Of a DNA stretch of 64,000 bases, positions 8,056 through 15,727 are shown one piece after another (within the stretch, counting starts at the first letter, position 1; each line of letters starts with the position of its first letter). Below the pieces are notes generated by a model that saw only the letters and a list, made by a program, of their open reading frames with translations, was not told where the DNA came from and did no database searches. The position numbers were made by a program, and so were the translations under genes. Source of the DNA: Moorella sp. E308F (GTDB lineage Bacteria; Bacillota; DSM-521; Neomoorellales; Neomoorellaceae); NCBI RefSeq assembly GCF_006538365.1, contig NZ_BJKN01000001.1, positions 425,629-489,628 on the forward strand, read 5' to 3'.

Positions 8056-8165
8056 CATTGCCGCCCGGCTGGCGTCGGCTGTCATAGTCTGCCTGACCGC
8101 CGCTTTACAAGGAATCCCACTCTCATCTTGGCGAAGTCAATCTATCGTTACCCCTGGGCAGGTGC

Positions 8166-9473
8166 TTAATCACCTATTATCTCATACACCAGCGGCTGGG
8201 GGACCGGCGGCTCTGGTGCCAGGGTATAGGCCGCCAGGAATCTCTCCCGGGCCGCCTCCAGGTTCAACCGGTCGTTGACGTGGAAGACAGCCAGGAGCTC
8301 GCCGGCGCTAACATAATCTCCCCGGCGTTTTTTGAGCTCAATACCAACAGCCAGGTCTATAGGGCTTTCCTTGGTGACCCGCCCGGCTCCCAGGAGCATG
8401 GCCGCCTCGCCCACCAGGCGGGCCTGGACGGCGCTGATGTAACCGCCGGCCGGGGAGGATATAGTTACCTGTTCCCCGGCTTGCGGCAGGAGTTGCGGAT
8501 TGTCTACCACCTCCGGGTCGCCGCCCTGGGCGACGATAAACTGCCGGAATTTGGCCAGCGCACCACCGGCGTTTAGGAGATCTTCCAGACGCCGGCGGGC
8601 CTCGCCTTCGCTGCCGGCCGCACCGGCAAGCAAAAGCATCTGGCTGCCCAGGGTAAGGCAGACCTCCCGCAGTTCTTTTGGCCCGCCGTCGTGGAGGACC
8701 GCTAAAGCCTCCTTTACCTCCAGGGCGTTGCCCACCATCATTCCCAGAGGTTCGTCCATATTGGTAATAACCGCCACCGTACGCCGGCCCACCTCCCGAC
8801 CCAGGGCCACCATGGTCCGGGCCAGTTCTCGGGCCGAAGCCAGGTCGGGCATAAAGGCCCCGCTGCCAACCTTAACATCGAGAACTATGGCATCGGCACC
8901 AGCGGCGATTTTTTTGCTCATGACGCTGCTGGCGATGAGGGGGATGCTTTCCACCGTGGCCGTAACATCCCGCAGGGCATAGAGCTTGCCGTCAGCCGGC
9001 ACCAGGTTACCTGTCTGGGCGGTGATGGCCAGCCCGATTTCCTTCACCTGCCGGACCATATCCTCCCTGGATAGCTGCACTCGGAAGCCGGGAATGGCCT
9101 CCAGCTTGTCAATGGTGCCGCCGGTGTGGCCCAGGCCGCGGCCGGACATCTTGACCACCGGTACCCCGGCTGCCGCTACCAATGGCGCCAGGACCAGGGT
9201 TGTGGTATCGGCTACGCCGCCGGTGCTGTGCTTGTCGACCTTGACACCGGGGATGGAACTCCAATCAATTCTCTCCCCCGAGGCTACCATGGCCCGGGTC
9301 AGGGCGGCCGTCTCATCCTGGTTCAGGCCGCGGAAGTAGACAGCCATAAGAAAGGCCGCTATCTGGTAATCGGGAATCGTACCGGCCGTATAACCCTGAA
9401 TCATGGCCTCAATTTCTGCCGGTGTCAGGGCCTGGCCCTCCCGCTTGCGGCGGATTAAGTCAAGCATCTGCAT
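8166..9473 (-). CDS. pdp: pyrimidine-nucleoside phosphorylase
   Basis: 435 aa; reversible phosphorolysis of uridine, thymidine or deoxyuridine to base plus (deoxy)ribose 1-phosphate in nucleoside salvage. The family signature is present as SGRGLGHTGGTIDKLEA near residue 113, with the phosphate loop KHSTGGVAD near residue 81 and the C-terminal alpha/beta domain with KESPIDLAVG. The start at ATG 9471-9473 gives the usual N-terminus (MQMLDLIRRKREG), with GGGAGG 11 nt upstream; a TTG at 9494 is less likely. It is a single-gene unit with its own promoter and a leader hairpin. Confidence 0.93.
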   Translation of the reverse strand: MQMLDLIRRKREGQALTPAEIEAMIQGYTAGTIPDYQIAAFLMAVYFRGLNQDETAALTRAMVASGERIDWSSIPGVKVDKHSTGGVADTTTLVLAPLVAAAGVPVVKMSGRGLGHTGGTIDKLEAIPGFRVQLSREDMVRQVKEIGLAITAQTGNLVPADGKLYALRDVTATVESIPLIASSVMSKKIAAGADAIVLDVKVGSGAFMPDLASARELARTMVALGREVGRRTVAVITNMDEPLGMMVGNALEVKEALAVLHDGGPKELREVCLTLGSQMLLLAGAAGSEGEARRRLEDLLNAGGALAKFRQFIVAQGGDPEVVDNPQLLPQAGEQVTISSPAGGYISAVQARLVGEAAMLLGAGRVTKESPIDLAVGIELKKRRGDYVSAGELLAVFHVNDRLNLEAARERFLAAYTLAPEPPVPQPLVYEIIGD

Positions 9474-9522
9474 AATTATATAAACCTCCCGCAAACAATC
9501 GATTTTTTCTCACCCGCCGGCA

Positions 9523-9560
9523 ACAAAAAAGCCCCTCAAAAACTGCTGGCGGCCCGCCAG
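9523..9560 (-). terminator. leader terminator/attenuator upstream of pdp
   Basis: In the predicted pdp leader, CTGGCGG faces CCGCCAG (9546-9560), followed within a few bases by TTTTT and then another T6 run. This is an intrinsic-terminator shape between promoter and start codon, suggesting premature termination as a control point. No known riboswitch fold was recognised. Confidence 0.5.
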
Positions 9561-9590
9561 GTGGAAATACAAGGAAATACTCTTGCAAGC

Positions 9591-9619
9591 ATTATACCTC
9601 GCCGGTTTATCCGGGGCAA
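9591..9619 (-). promoter_or_regulatory. promoter of pdp
   Basis: Minus-strand TTGCCC (9614-9619), 17 bp, TATAAT (9591-9596). Predicted start near 9584, giving a leader of about 110 nt. Confidence 0.65.
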
Positions 9620-9641
9620 GAGTAGCTCCTCATCTAAAACT

Positions 9642-9683
9642 AAAGGTCATATCCCCAGGTATAACCTGGAAGATATGACCTTT
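9642..9683 (-). terminator. terminator of iorAB
   Basis: A 12-bp perfect stem (AAAGGTCATATC with GATATGACCTTT) extended by a CCAGGT/ACCTGG inner stem, immediately after the iorB stop codon. A T-rich tail follows on both strands. Confidence 0.75.
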
Positions 9684-9686
9684 TTG

Positions 9687-10271
9687 TTATCCATTATGGT
9701 CCCACCCAAGATTAAATGCCTTTTTGTTAACCTCCAAAAACCGAGCCGGCACCGAAGCGGCCAGGGCTTCTTCCCAGGCCTCCCGGCCGATGGGCAGCTG
9801 CCTGGCCAGGGCGCCCATGAGGACCATATTGACGGCCTTCACGTTCCCGGCCTGGCGGGCCAGCTCCAGGGCGTCGATGACCAGCATGTTTTTAACCAGC
9901 TTTTCCATCTCAGCCACCAACCCGGCCGGGTAAGCCGCCGCTCCAGTAAGGACGGGTAAAGGCGGGAGTTCTTGATTATTCACGATGAGCTGCCCCCCGT
10001 CCTTCAGGTAGTAGAGCCAGCGCCGGGCCTCCAGCTTTTCAAAGGCCACCAGGAAGTCAGCCGTACCGGGAGCCATCACGGGAGAATATACCCGGGGACC
10101 GAAACGGACCTGGGTCACTACGCTGCCGCCCCTCTGGGCCATACCGTGGATGTCGGAAACCTTGACCTCGCCCCCCAAGGAAACCGCCGCCCGGGACAGG
10201 ACGCGGCCGGCAAGGATCGTCCCCTGGCCGCCGACGCCGACCAGCAGTACATTAACCACGCCATTATTCAT
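9687..10271 (-). CDS. iorB: indolepyruvate ferredoxin oxidoreductase, beta subunit
   Basis: 194 aa, the gamma-type domain of 2-oxoacid:ferredoxin oxidoreductases. The N-terminus VNVLLVGVGGQGTILAGRVLSRAA is typical (split here at the Gly-rich loop), with SDIHGMAQRGGSV near residue 45. With IorA it oxidatively decarboxylates aryl pyruvates to aryl-acetyl-CoA and reduces ferredoxin. The ATG at 10269-10271 overlaps the end of iorA by 8 nt and has GCAGGTG upstream; a GTG three codons earlier is possible. A terminator follows directly. Confidence 0.92.
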   Translation of the reverse strand: MNNGVVNVLLVGVGGQGTILAGRVLSRAAVSLGGEVKVSDIHGMAQRGGSVVTQVRFGPRVYSPVMAPGTADFLVAFEKLEARRWLYYLKDGGQLIVNNQELPPLPVLTGAAAYPAGLVAEMEKLVKNMLVIDALELARQAGNVKAVNMVLMGALARQLPIGREAWEEALAASVPARFLEVNKKAFNLGWDHNG

Positions 10272-12060
10272 TACCTTCACCTGCTTTCCTTATAGCCTCT
10301 GCCGGGCAAACCTGAGTGCAGAGGCCACAGCCGTTGCACTGGATCGGGTCAATGACGGCCTGCTCCCCGTTGAAGGATAGGGCCGGGCAGCCCAGTTCCA
10401 GGCAGTAACGGCAGCCCAGGCAGTTTTCCTTATCTACTATATAAACTGCTTCTTTCTCTTTATGCAAAAGGGCGCAGGGACGGCGGGCAATAATTACCGA
10501 AGGTCCGGCTGCCGCCGTTTCTTCGCGGATAGCCCTTTCAACCGCCTCCAGATCGTAGCTATCGACCACCTGCACCCGCTGCACCCCCAGGGCCCGGGCG
10601 ATTTGCTCCAGATCGGCCTTGGGAGCCTGCCGGTGGGCGGCGGTATAACCGGTACCGGGGTGATCCTGGTGCCCCGTCATGGCCGTGGTGCCATTGTCTA
10701 AAATAATCAAGGTGCCGTTGCTGCCGTTATAAACCATGTCCAGGAGGCCGGTCATACCTGAGTGCAGGAAGGTGGAATCGCCGATAACCCCTACCACCCG
10801 GCGGGCAAACTCCGGACCCCTGGCCTTCTCCATGCCCATGGCCACACCCAGGCTGGCCCCCATGCAGATACAGGTATCCATGGCCTGCAGGGGCGGCGTC
10901 GCCCCCAGGGTGTAGCAGCCGATGTCGCCAGCTACCACCAGCCCGAGTTTCTTCAGGACGTAAAAGACGCCGCGGTGGGGACAGCCGGGGCACATGAGGG
11001 GCGGGCGGCCGGGAAGTTCTGCAGCTGCCTTCGCCGCCGCTTCCGGGGCTCTTGCTGGCTGGGCCAGTGCCGGCGAAACCAGTTCCGGGGCCAGGGCTGC
11101 TACCCGAGAACCCACGGTGTGGGCGACGATAGCGCTGCTCAATTCATCTACCCTTGGCACCAGTTCCTTGCCAGCTACGGGCAGGCCCCAGGCGCGGATT
11201 TGATCTTCAAGGAAGGGTTCCAGCTCTTCCACCACATAACAGGTCTCAACAGCATTGACAAAATCGCGGATCAACTTCTCCGGCAGGGGATAAGTCAACC
11301 CCAGCTTCAGTACCGAAACCCCGGGCAGGGCTTCCTTAACGTACTGGTAGGCAATACCGCTACTAATAACACCCACGCGCCGGTCGGCCCATTCCACCCG
11401 GTTCAGGGGTGTAGTCTCCGCATAGGCCGCCAGTTTGAGACGCCTTTCTTCCACCACCAGGTGGCGTGCCCTGCCGTAGGCCGGCAGCATGACATATTTG
11501 GAAGGTTGCTTTAGATAATCTTTCAGGGGCACTTCCCGGCGTTCGCCCAGCTCCACCAGGCTGTAAGAATGGGCAATACGGGTGGTCAGACGTAAAATTA
11601 CCGGGGTATCAAATTCTTCACTTAAGCTAAAAGCGAGCATAGTCATATCCTTAACTTCCTGGCTGTCGGCCGGCTCCAGGCAGGGTATCTGGGCTATACG
11701 GGCGTAAAAACGGTTGTCCTGCTCGTTCTGGGAGCTAAAAAGGCCGGGGTCATCGGCCGACACCAGCACCAGACCGGCATTGACACCGGTATAGGCCAGG
11801 GTCATCAGCGGATCGGCGGCGACGTTAACGCCAACGTGCTTCATGGCCGCCAGGGCCCTGGCACCCCCGATGGCCGCGCCAATGGCGACCTCCAGGGCTA
11901 CTTTCTCGTTCGGGGACCACTCTGCATATACTTCCGGGTACCCGGCCAGGGCTTCGATTATTTCCGTGCTCGGTGTCCCCGGGTAAGCAGCGGCTACCCG
12001 CAGCCCTGCTTCCCAGGCGCCCCTGGCCAGGGCATGATTACCAATCAATAATTCCCGCAC
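10264..12060 (-). CDS. iorA: indolepyruvate ferredoxin oxidoreductase, alpha subunit
   Basis: 598 aa, GTG start at 12058-12060 with AGAGGTG upstream. The N-terminal pyrimidine-binding region (AAYPGTPSTEI near 24) precedes a transketolase-like C domain. The TPP-binding part follows: MCPGCPHRGVF near 353, GDIGCYTLG, then GDSTFLHSG and DNGTTAMTGHQ. The C-terminus holds two 4Fe-4S clusters: CLGCRYCLELGCP and CNGCGLCTQVCP. It makes the heterodimer with IorB and probably ferments aromatic amino acids or makes them in reverse. Own promoter; downstream of the paaK terminator. Confidence 0.95.
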   Translation of the reverse strand: MRELLIGNHALARGAWEAGLRVAAAYPGTPSTEIIEALAGYPEVYAEWSPNEKVALEVAIGAAIGGARALAAMKHVGVNVAADPLMTLAYTGVNAGLVLVSADDPGLFSSQNEQDNRFYARIAQIPCLEPADSQEVKDMTMLAFSLSEEFDTPVILRLTTRIAHSYSLVELGERREVPLKDYLKQPSKYVMLPAYGRARHLVVEERRLKLAAYAETTPLNRVEWADRRVGVISSGIAYQYVKEALPGVSVLKLGLTYPLPEKLIRDFVNAVETCYVVEELEPFLEDQIRAWGLPVAGKELVPRVDELSSAIVAHTVGSRVAALAPELVSPALAQPARAPEAAAKAAAELPGRPPLMCPGCPHRGVFYVLKKLGLVVAGDIGCYTLGATPPLQAMDTCICMGASLGVAMGMEKARGPEFARRVVGVIGDSTFLHSGMTGLLDMVYNGSNGTLIILDNGTTAMTGHQDHPGTGYTAAHRQAPKADLEQIARALGVQRVQVVDSYDLEAVERAIREETAAAGPSVIIARRPCALLHKEKEAVYIVDKENCLGCRYCLELGCPALSFNGEQAVIDPIQCNGCGLCTQVCPAEAIRKAGEGNE

Positions 12061-12117
12061 ACTTTCACCTCTCCCACCTTCAGGCCCATTGTGAGTAATG
12101 CGGGCCGCAATACTTTT

Positions 12118-12146
12118 ATTCTAACTTAATAACCGCCCTGAGTCAC
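12118..12146 (-). promoter_or_regulatory. promoter of iorAB
   Basis: Minus-strand GTGACT (12141-12146), 17-bp spacer, TAGAAT (12118-12123). It lies between the paaK terminator and the iorA start. Confidence 0.6.
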
Positions 12147-12191
12147 TACCCGGCCTTAAAAGAAACCCCGGGACGTGACCAGAATAAAATA

Positions 12192-12213
12192 AAAACCCGT
12201 TTCTACGGGTTTT
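12192..12213 (-). terminator. terminator of the symporter-paaK operon
   Basis: AAAACCCG and CGGGTTTT form a hairpin with a 6-nt loop. On the minus strand it is followed by TTTATTTTATT. Confidence 0.85.
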
Positions 12214-12250
12214 CTAGCTAACGGTTCCCTGGCCGGTGCTTGATATTTAT

Positions 12251-13549
12251 TTATTTCGACCGCAAGTCAATCACCCGCCGGGCCTTGCCTTCGCTGCGGG
12301 GAATGCTGTGGGGCTCCACCAGGCGCACCCGCGCCTTTAGCTGTAGTACTGTATGCAGGCGCTCGGCAACTTTTTCTTCCAGTTCCTCCAGCTGCCGATA
12401 GCGATCGCTGAAAAACTCCGGGTCTACTTCTACCTGAATTTCCAGCTCATCCAGGTAATTGCGCCGACTGACTATAAGCTGGTAGTGGGGAGCTACTCCT
12501 TCAATTTCCATGAGGACGCTCTCCACCTGGGAGGGAAAGACGTTGACCCCCCGGATAATGAGCATATCATCGGTGCGGCCGGTAATTTTGGCCAGGCGCG
12601 CCGTGGTACGACCGCAGCGGCAGGGTTCAAAATTTAAACAAGATATATCCCGGGTGCGGTAACGCAGCACCGGCAGGGCTTCCTTGGTCAGGGTAGTAAT
12701 AACCACCTCGCCCTTGACTCCCGGCGGACAGGGTTCCCCGGTAACCGGGTCAAGGATCTCCACCAGGAAGTGGTCTTCGGCCACGTGCTGGCCGTCCTGG
12801 TACTCGCACTCGCCGGAGACGCCCGGTCCCATGACTTCCGACAGGCCGTAGTTATCTGTGGCCAGCATCCCCCAGCGCCGCTCGATTTCTTTGAGCATTT
12901 CCCGGCTGGAGGCCTCGCCGCCAAACAGGCCCAGCCGCACGGGGAGTTCCCGCGGGTCCACACCTTCTTCTTCCGCCACCTCAGCCAGGTGCAGGACATA
13001 GGACGGCGTGCCCACCAGGACGGTGGTACCAAAGTCCCGCATTAACATAATATGCCGTTTGGAGTTGCCGGCTGAAGCCGGTACCACCGTGGCTCCTACC
13101 CGTTCCAGGCCGTAGTGCAGGCCAAAACCGCCGGTGAAAAGGCCGTAGCCGAACACAACCTGAACGACATCGTCAGCAGTGACGCCGGCGAGAGTCACCA
13201 TCCGCGCCACCAGGTCCGTCCAGATTTCCAGGTCGCGGCGGGTATAGCCCACTACAATGGGCTTCCCGGTGGTGCCGGAAGAAGCATGGAGGCGGACCAC
13301 TTCCCTCAGGGGCACAGCAAAGAGGCCATAGGGATAATTCTGGCGAAAATCCTCCTTGGTAGTCATAGGCAGCAGGCGGACATCCGCCAGGGTGCGGATA
13401 TCCGATGGCCGGATACCTTTAGCATCCATAGCCTGGCGGTAAAAAGGCACCCGCTCGTAGACCCTGGCTACCGTTTCCTGGAGCCGGGCCAACTGCAAAG
13501 CCTCCATCTCCGCCCGAGAACGACACTCATTTGCCAAATCCCAGATCAT
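12251..13549 (-). CDS. paaK: phenylacetate--CoA ligase
   Basis: 432 aa AMP-forming ligase: aryl acetate + ATP + CoA to aryl-acetyl-CoA. The AMP-binding P-loop is LHASSGTTGKPIVVGYT near residue 90; DNYGLSEVMGPG (near 235), RTRDISCL and a GRTDDMLIIRGVNVFPSQ hinge follow, plus a C-terminal small domain. Length is normal for the family. The ATG at 13547-13549 lies inside the 3' end of the symporter gene (23-nt overlap), so translation is probably coupled. The pairing with iorAB suggests use of aryl acetates formed from, or going to, aromatic amino acids. Confidence 0.93.
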   Translation of the reverse strand: MIWDLANECRSRAEMEALQLARLQETVARVYERVPFYRQAMDAKGIRPSDIRTLADVRLLPMTTKEDFRQNYPYGLFAVPLREVVRLHASSGTTGKPIVVGYTRRDLEIWTDLVARMVTLAGVTADDVVQVVFGYGLFTGGFGLHYGLERVGATVVPASAGNSKRHIMLMRDFGTTVLVGTPSYVLHLAEVAEEEGVDPRELPVRLGLFGGEASSREMLKEIERRWGMLATDNYGLSEVMGPGVSGECEYQDGQHVAEDHFLVEILDPVTGEPCPPGVKGEVVITTLTKEALPVLRYRTRDISCLNFEPCRCGRTTARLAKITGRTDDMLIIRGVNVFPSQVESVLMEIEGVAPHYQLIVSRRNYLDELEIQVEVDPEFFSDRYRQLEELEEKVAERLHTVLQLKARVRLVEPHSIPRSEGKARRVIDLRSK

Positions 13550-15041
13550 CAGACACCAGTCCTTTAGTTGTTACTGTACTCACCCTGCCGGGGCCGAAAA
13601 CCCTGGCTAAATGCTCCCGGGAAAAGGTCGGGGTCACAAGGCTCACCACGGGTACCACACCCAGGGGAATAAGCATCGCCAGGGAGCCAATGGTGGGGAT
13701 GATGCCGCCGTCAAGGTGGTAATAAAAAGCTAACCCTAGTGATATAATAAGTCCGCTCAAAAGTCCCGCCCAGGCTCCGGCTTTAGTGGTACGGGGCCAG
13801 TACAGGCCGTACAGGTAGGGTGCCAGAAAGGCGCCGGACACCGTACCCCAGGACAGGGACATGAGGACCAGGATAATAGTGGGTTTTAAGGCAATGTATA
13901 CCGACAACCCGATAAAAAAGACGCACAAAAAACGCAGCAGGGCCATGACAGCGCGCCGGGGAACTTGGGGCGCCGCCCCCTGGACCAGGTCAATGGCCAC
14001 GGCCGAACTGGAGACCAGCACGAGCGACGCCAGGGTAGACATGGAAGCCGCCAGCACCAGCATGAGCAGGAGCAACCCCACCCAGGCCGGCAAGTACTGG
14101 TCGATAATCTGGGGCATAATCAGGTCCGGGTTGGGCTGGCCATTAAGGAGCGGCATCTGGTTGTTAAAGAAAAGGCGGCCGAAGGCGCCGGTAAAGTAGG
14201 CGCCGGTGGCGATGATCAGGGCAAAAAAGGTCGAGACCACCGTCGCCGCCCGGATGGAACGTTCATCCTTTATGGCATAAAACTTCTGCACCATCTGGGG
14301 CAGGCCCCAGGGGCCAAGGCTGGTAAGGACTACCAGGGATAAAAGGGCAAACCAGTTGGGGCCCAGCGGGGAAACCAGACTGGGATTTATGGCTGCCAGG
14401 CGGCTGATGCCGGTGACCAGGCCACCCACCGGCGGCGCGATAATGACATAATATATAAGGATAAAGACGCCGGCAATCATAATCAAGCCCTGGATGAAAT
14501 CAGTCAGGGTGACGGCGATATAACCACCCAGGACCAGGTAGACGGCCGTCAGGGCGGCCATAATGATGAGGGCGCTGGCAAAGTCAATCTGGAAGACCTG
14601 TTCAAAGAGGTAACTCAAACCCATATATACTGAGGCGGAATAGGGAACAAGGAAAATAAATATTAACAGCCCCCCTACCGTCCGCAGGGCCGGGCTCTCA
14701 TAACGCGCTGCCAGGAACTCGGGCATGGTCATCGCATTCAGGCGCACCGTCATTTCCCGGGTCGGCCGCGCCAGGACCTTCCAGGCCAGGAAACTGCCGA
14801 TAAAGGCGTTGCCGATGACGATCCATAAATCGGAGAGGCCGAAACCCCAGCCTACCTTACCGGCGTAGCCAATAAAAATAACGGCGGAGAAGTAGGTCGT
14901 CCCGTAGGCAAAGGCCGATATCCAGGGGCCCACGGTCCGGTTGCCCAGGAAAAATCCGCCGACATCCCGCGATTTCTTCAAGCTGTAAAAGCCGATAACG
15001 ATAAGTGCTGCAAAATATAAGCCCAAAATAAAAAACTTCAT
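13527..15041 (-). CDS. sodium:solute symporter (SSF) family transporter
   Basis: 504 aa, ATG at 15039-15041 with GGGAGG upstream (43 codons of open frame before it lack a ribosome site). About 13 hydrophobic segments are visible, beginning MKFFILGLYFAALIVIGFY. SSF-type motifs include GNRTVGPWISAFAYGTTYFSAV near residue 31 and the GGYIAVTLTDFIQG helix near residue 175. It is co-transcribed with paaK, so an aromatic acid such as phenylacetate is a reasonable guess for the substrate, though SSF substrates cannot be read from sequence alone. Confidence 0.88.
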   Translation of the reverse strand: MKFFILGLYFAALIVIGFYSLKKSRDVGGFFLGNRTVGPWISAFAYGTTYFSAVIFIGYAGKVGWGFGLSDLWIVIGNAFIGSFLAWKVLARPTREMTVRLNAMTMPEFLAARYESPALRTVGGLLIFIFLVPYSASVYMGLSYLFEQVFQIDFASALIIMAALTAVYLVLGGYIAVTLTDFIQGLIMIAGVFILIYYVIIAPPVGGLVTGISRLAAINPSLVSPLGPNWFALLSLVVLTSLGPWGLPQMVQKFYAIKDERSIRAATVVSTFFALIIATGAYFTGAFGRLFFNNQMPLLNGQPNPDLIMPQIIDQYLPAWVGLLLLMLVLAASMSTLASLVLVSSSAVAIDLVQGAAPQVPRRAVMALLRFLCVFFIGLSVYIALKPTIILVLMSLSWGTVSGAFLAPYLYGLYWPRTTKAGAWAGLLSGLIISLGLAFYYHLDGGIIPTIGSLAMLIPLGVVPVVSLVTPTFSREHLARVFGPGRVSTVTTKGLVSDDLGFGK

Positions 15042-15163
15042 CCTGCCTTCCTCCCGTCCTGCCTTGAAGTCTAATGGTTTTTTTATTCCACACCAAAGGA
15101 CAGAATCCTGCCGGCCAGTTAAGTTTCTTGTGCTTTTACGCAGAAGGCATACGCCATCATTGA

Positions 15164-15646
15164 TTACCATCCTGCATTGGCTTTTAGCATCTCAATTTCA
15201 ATATGCTGGCGACCAAATTCTCCTGCTAAAACATTTAAACGCCTCTCCATTTTTTGATGTTGAGTTGTATTTTCGGCACGCAGGTTTGCTATCTCTTCTT
15301 TTACCGCCGCCATCTCCGTTTTCAACTCGACTACATCTGCTTTTACGGCTGCCATCTCCGTTTTCAACTCGGCTACATCTGCTTTTACGGCTGCCATCTC
15401 CGCCTTTAACTCGGCTACATCTGCCTTGAGCGATACTATTTCACCCTGAACTGCGCCCACTTCCTGTCTCAAATCTCTGACGGCATTAGCGGCCCATTGC
15501 ATTTTTTCATTAAGACAATCAACGCCTTTCTCCAGCGCTGACAAGCGCCTTTCAAAGGCCTCTTCAAAAGCCTTTTGTCCTTCCATGCTGGCTTTAACCA
15601 TCGCCTGGATATTTTCCAGCATCAAAAGGACTTTTTGTTCCTCCAC
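15164..15646 (-). CDS. coiled-coil protein with 14-residue repeats
   Basis: 160 aa, GTG start at 15644-15646 with GGGAGGGG upstream. Almost the whole protein is predicted helical coiled coil. From about residue 70 a 14-residue unit (two heptads, ADVAELKTEMAAVK) is repeated three times, encoded by a 42-bp DNA repeat. There is no signal peptide or membrane segment. Such proteins are common in Moorella-like genomes but have no assigned role. It stands alone between the Enzyme I terminator and the symporter gene. Confidence 0.75.
   Translation of the reverse strand: MEEQKVLLMLENIQAMVKASMEGQKAFEEAFERRLSALEKGVDCLNEKMQWAANAVRDLRQEVGAVQGEIVSLKADVAELKAEMAAVKADVAELKTEMAAVKADVVELKTEMAAVKEEIANLRAENTTQHQKMERRLNVLAGEFGRQHIEIEMLKANAGW
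15311..15436. repeat. 42-bp tandem repeat within coiled-coil gene
   Basis: Three units (15311-15352, 15353-15394, 15395-15436). The first two differ at one base; the third is more diverged. Each encodes two heptads, so copy-number change would keep the frame and alter coil length. Confidence 0.85.
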
Positions 15647-15690
15647 CTTTTACCCCTCCCATAAAATCTTATCATGGCAGCTAAAGCCAG

Positions 15691-15720
15691 GCAAGAAAAA
15701 ATGCACCCTGTCCTGGGTGC
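15691..15720 (-). terminator. terminator of the mannose-type PTS operon
   Basis: On the minus strand GCACCC, AGGACA loop, GGGTGC, then ATTTTTTC. It lies 8 nt past the Enzyme I stop codon. Confidence 0.9.
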
Positions 15721-15727
15721 GAAGATA

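Noticed and set aside
9561..9959. Plus-strand gene of 132 codons opposite iorB
   Set aside because: It is antisense to iorB, crosses the terminator hairpin and has no ribosome site.
15311..15436. CRISPR-like array
   Set aside because: The repeats have no spacers; they are contiguous 42-bp units inside a coiled-coil reading frame.
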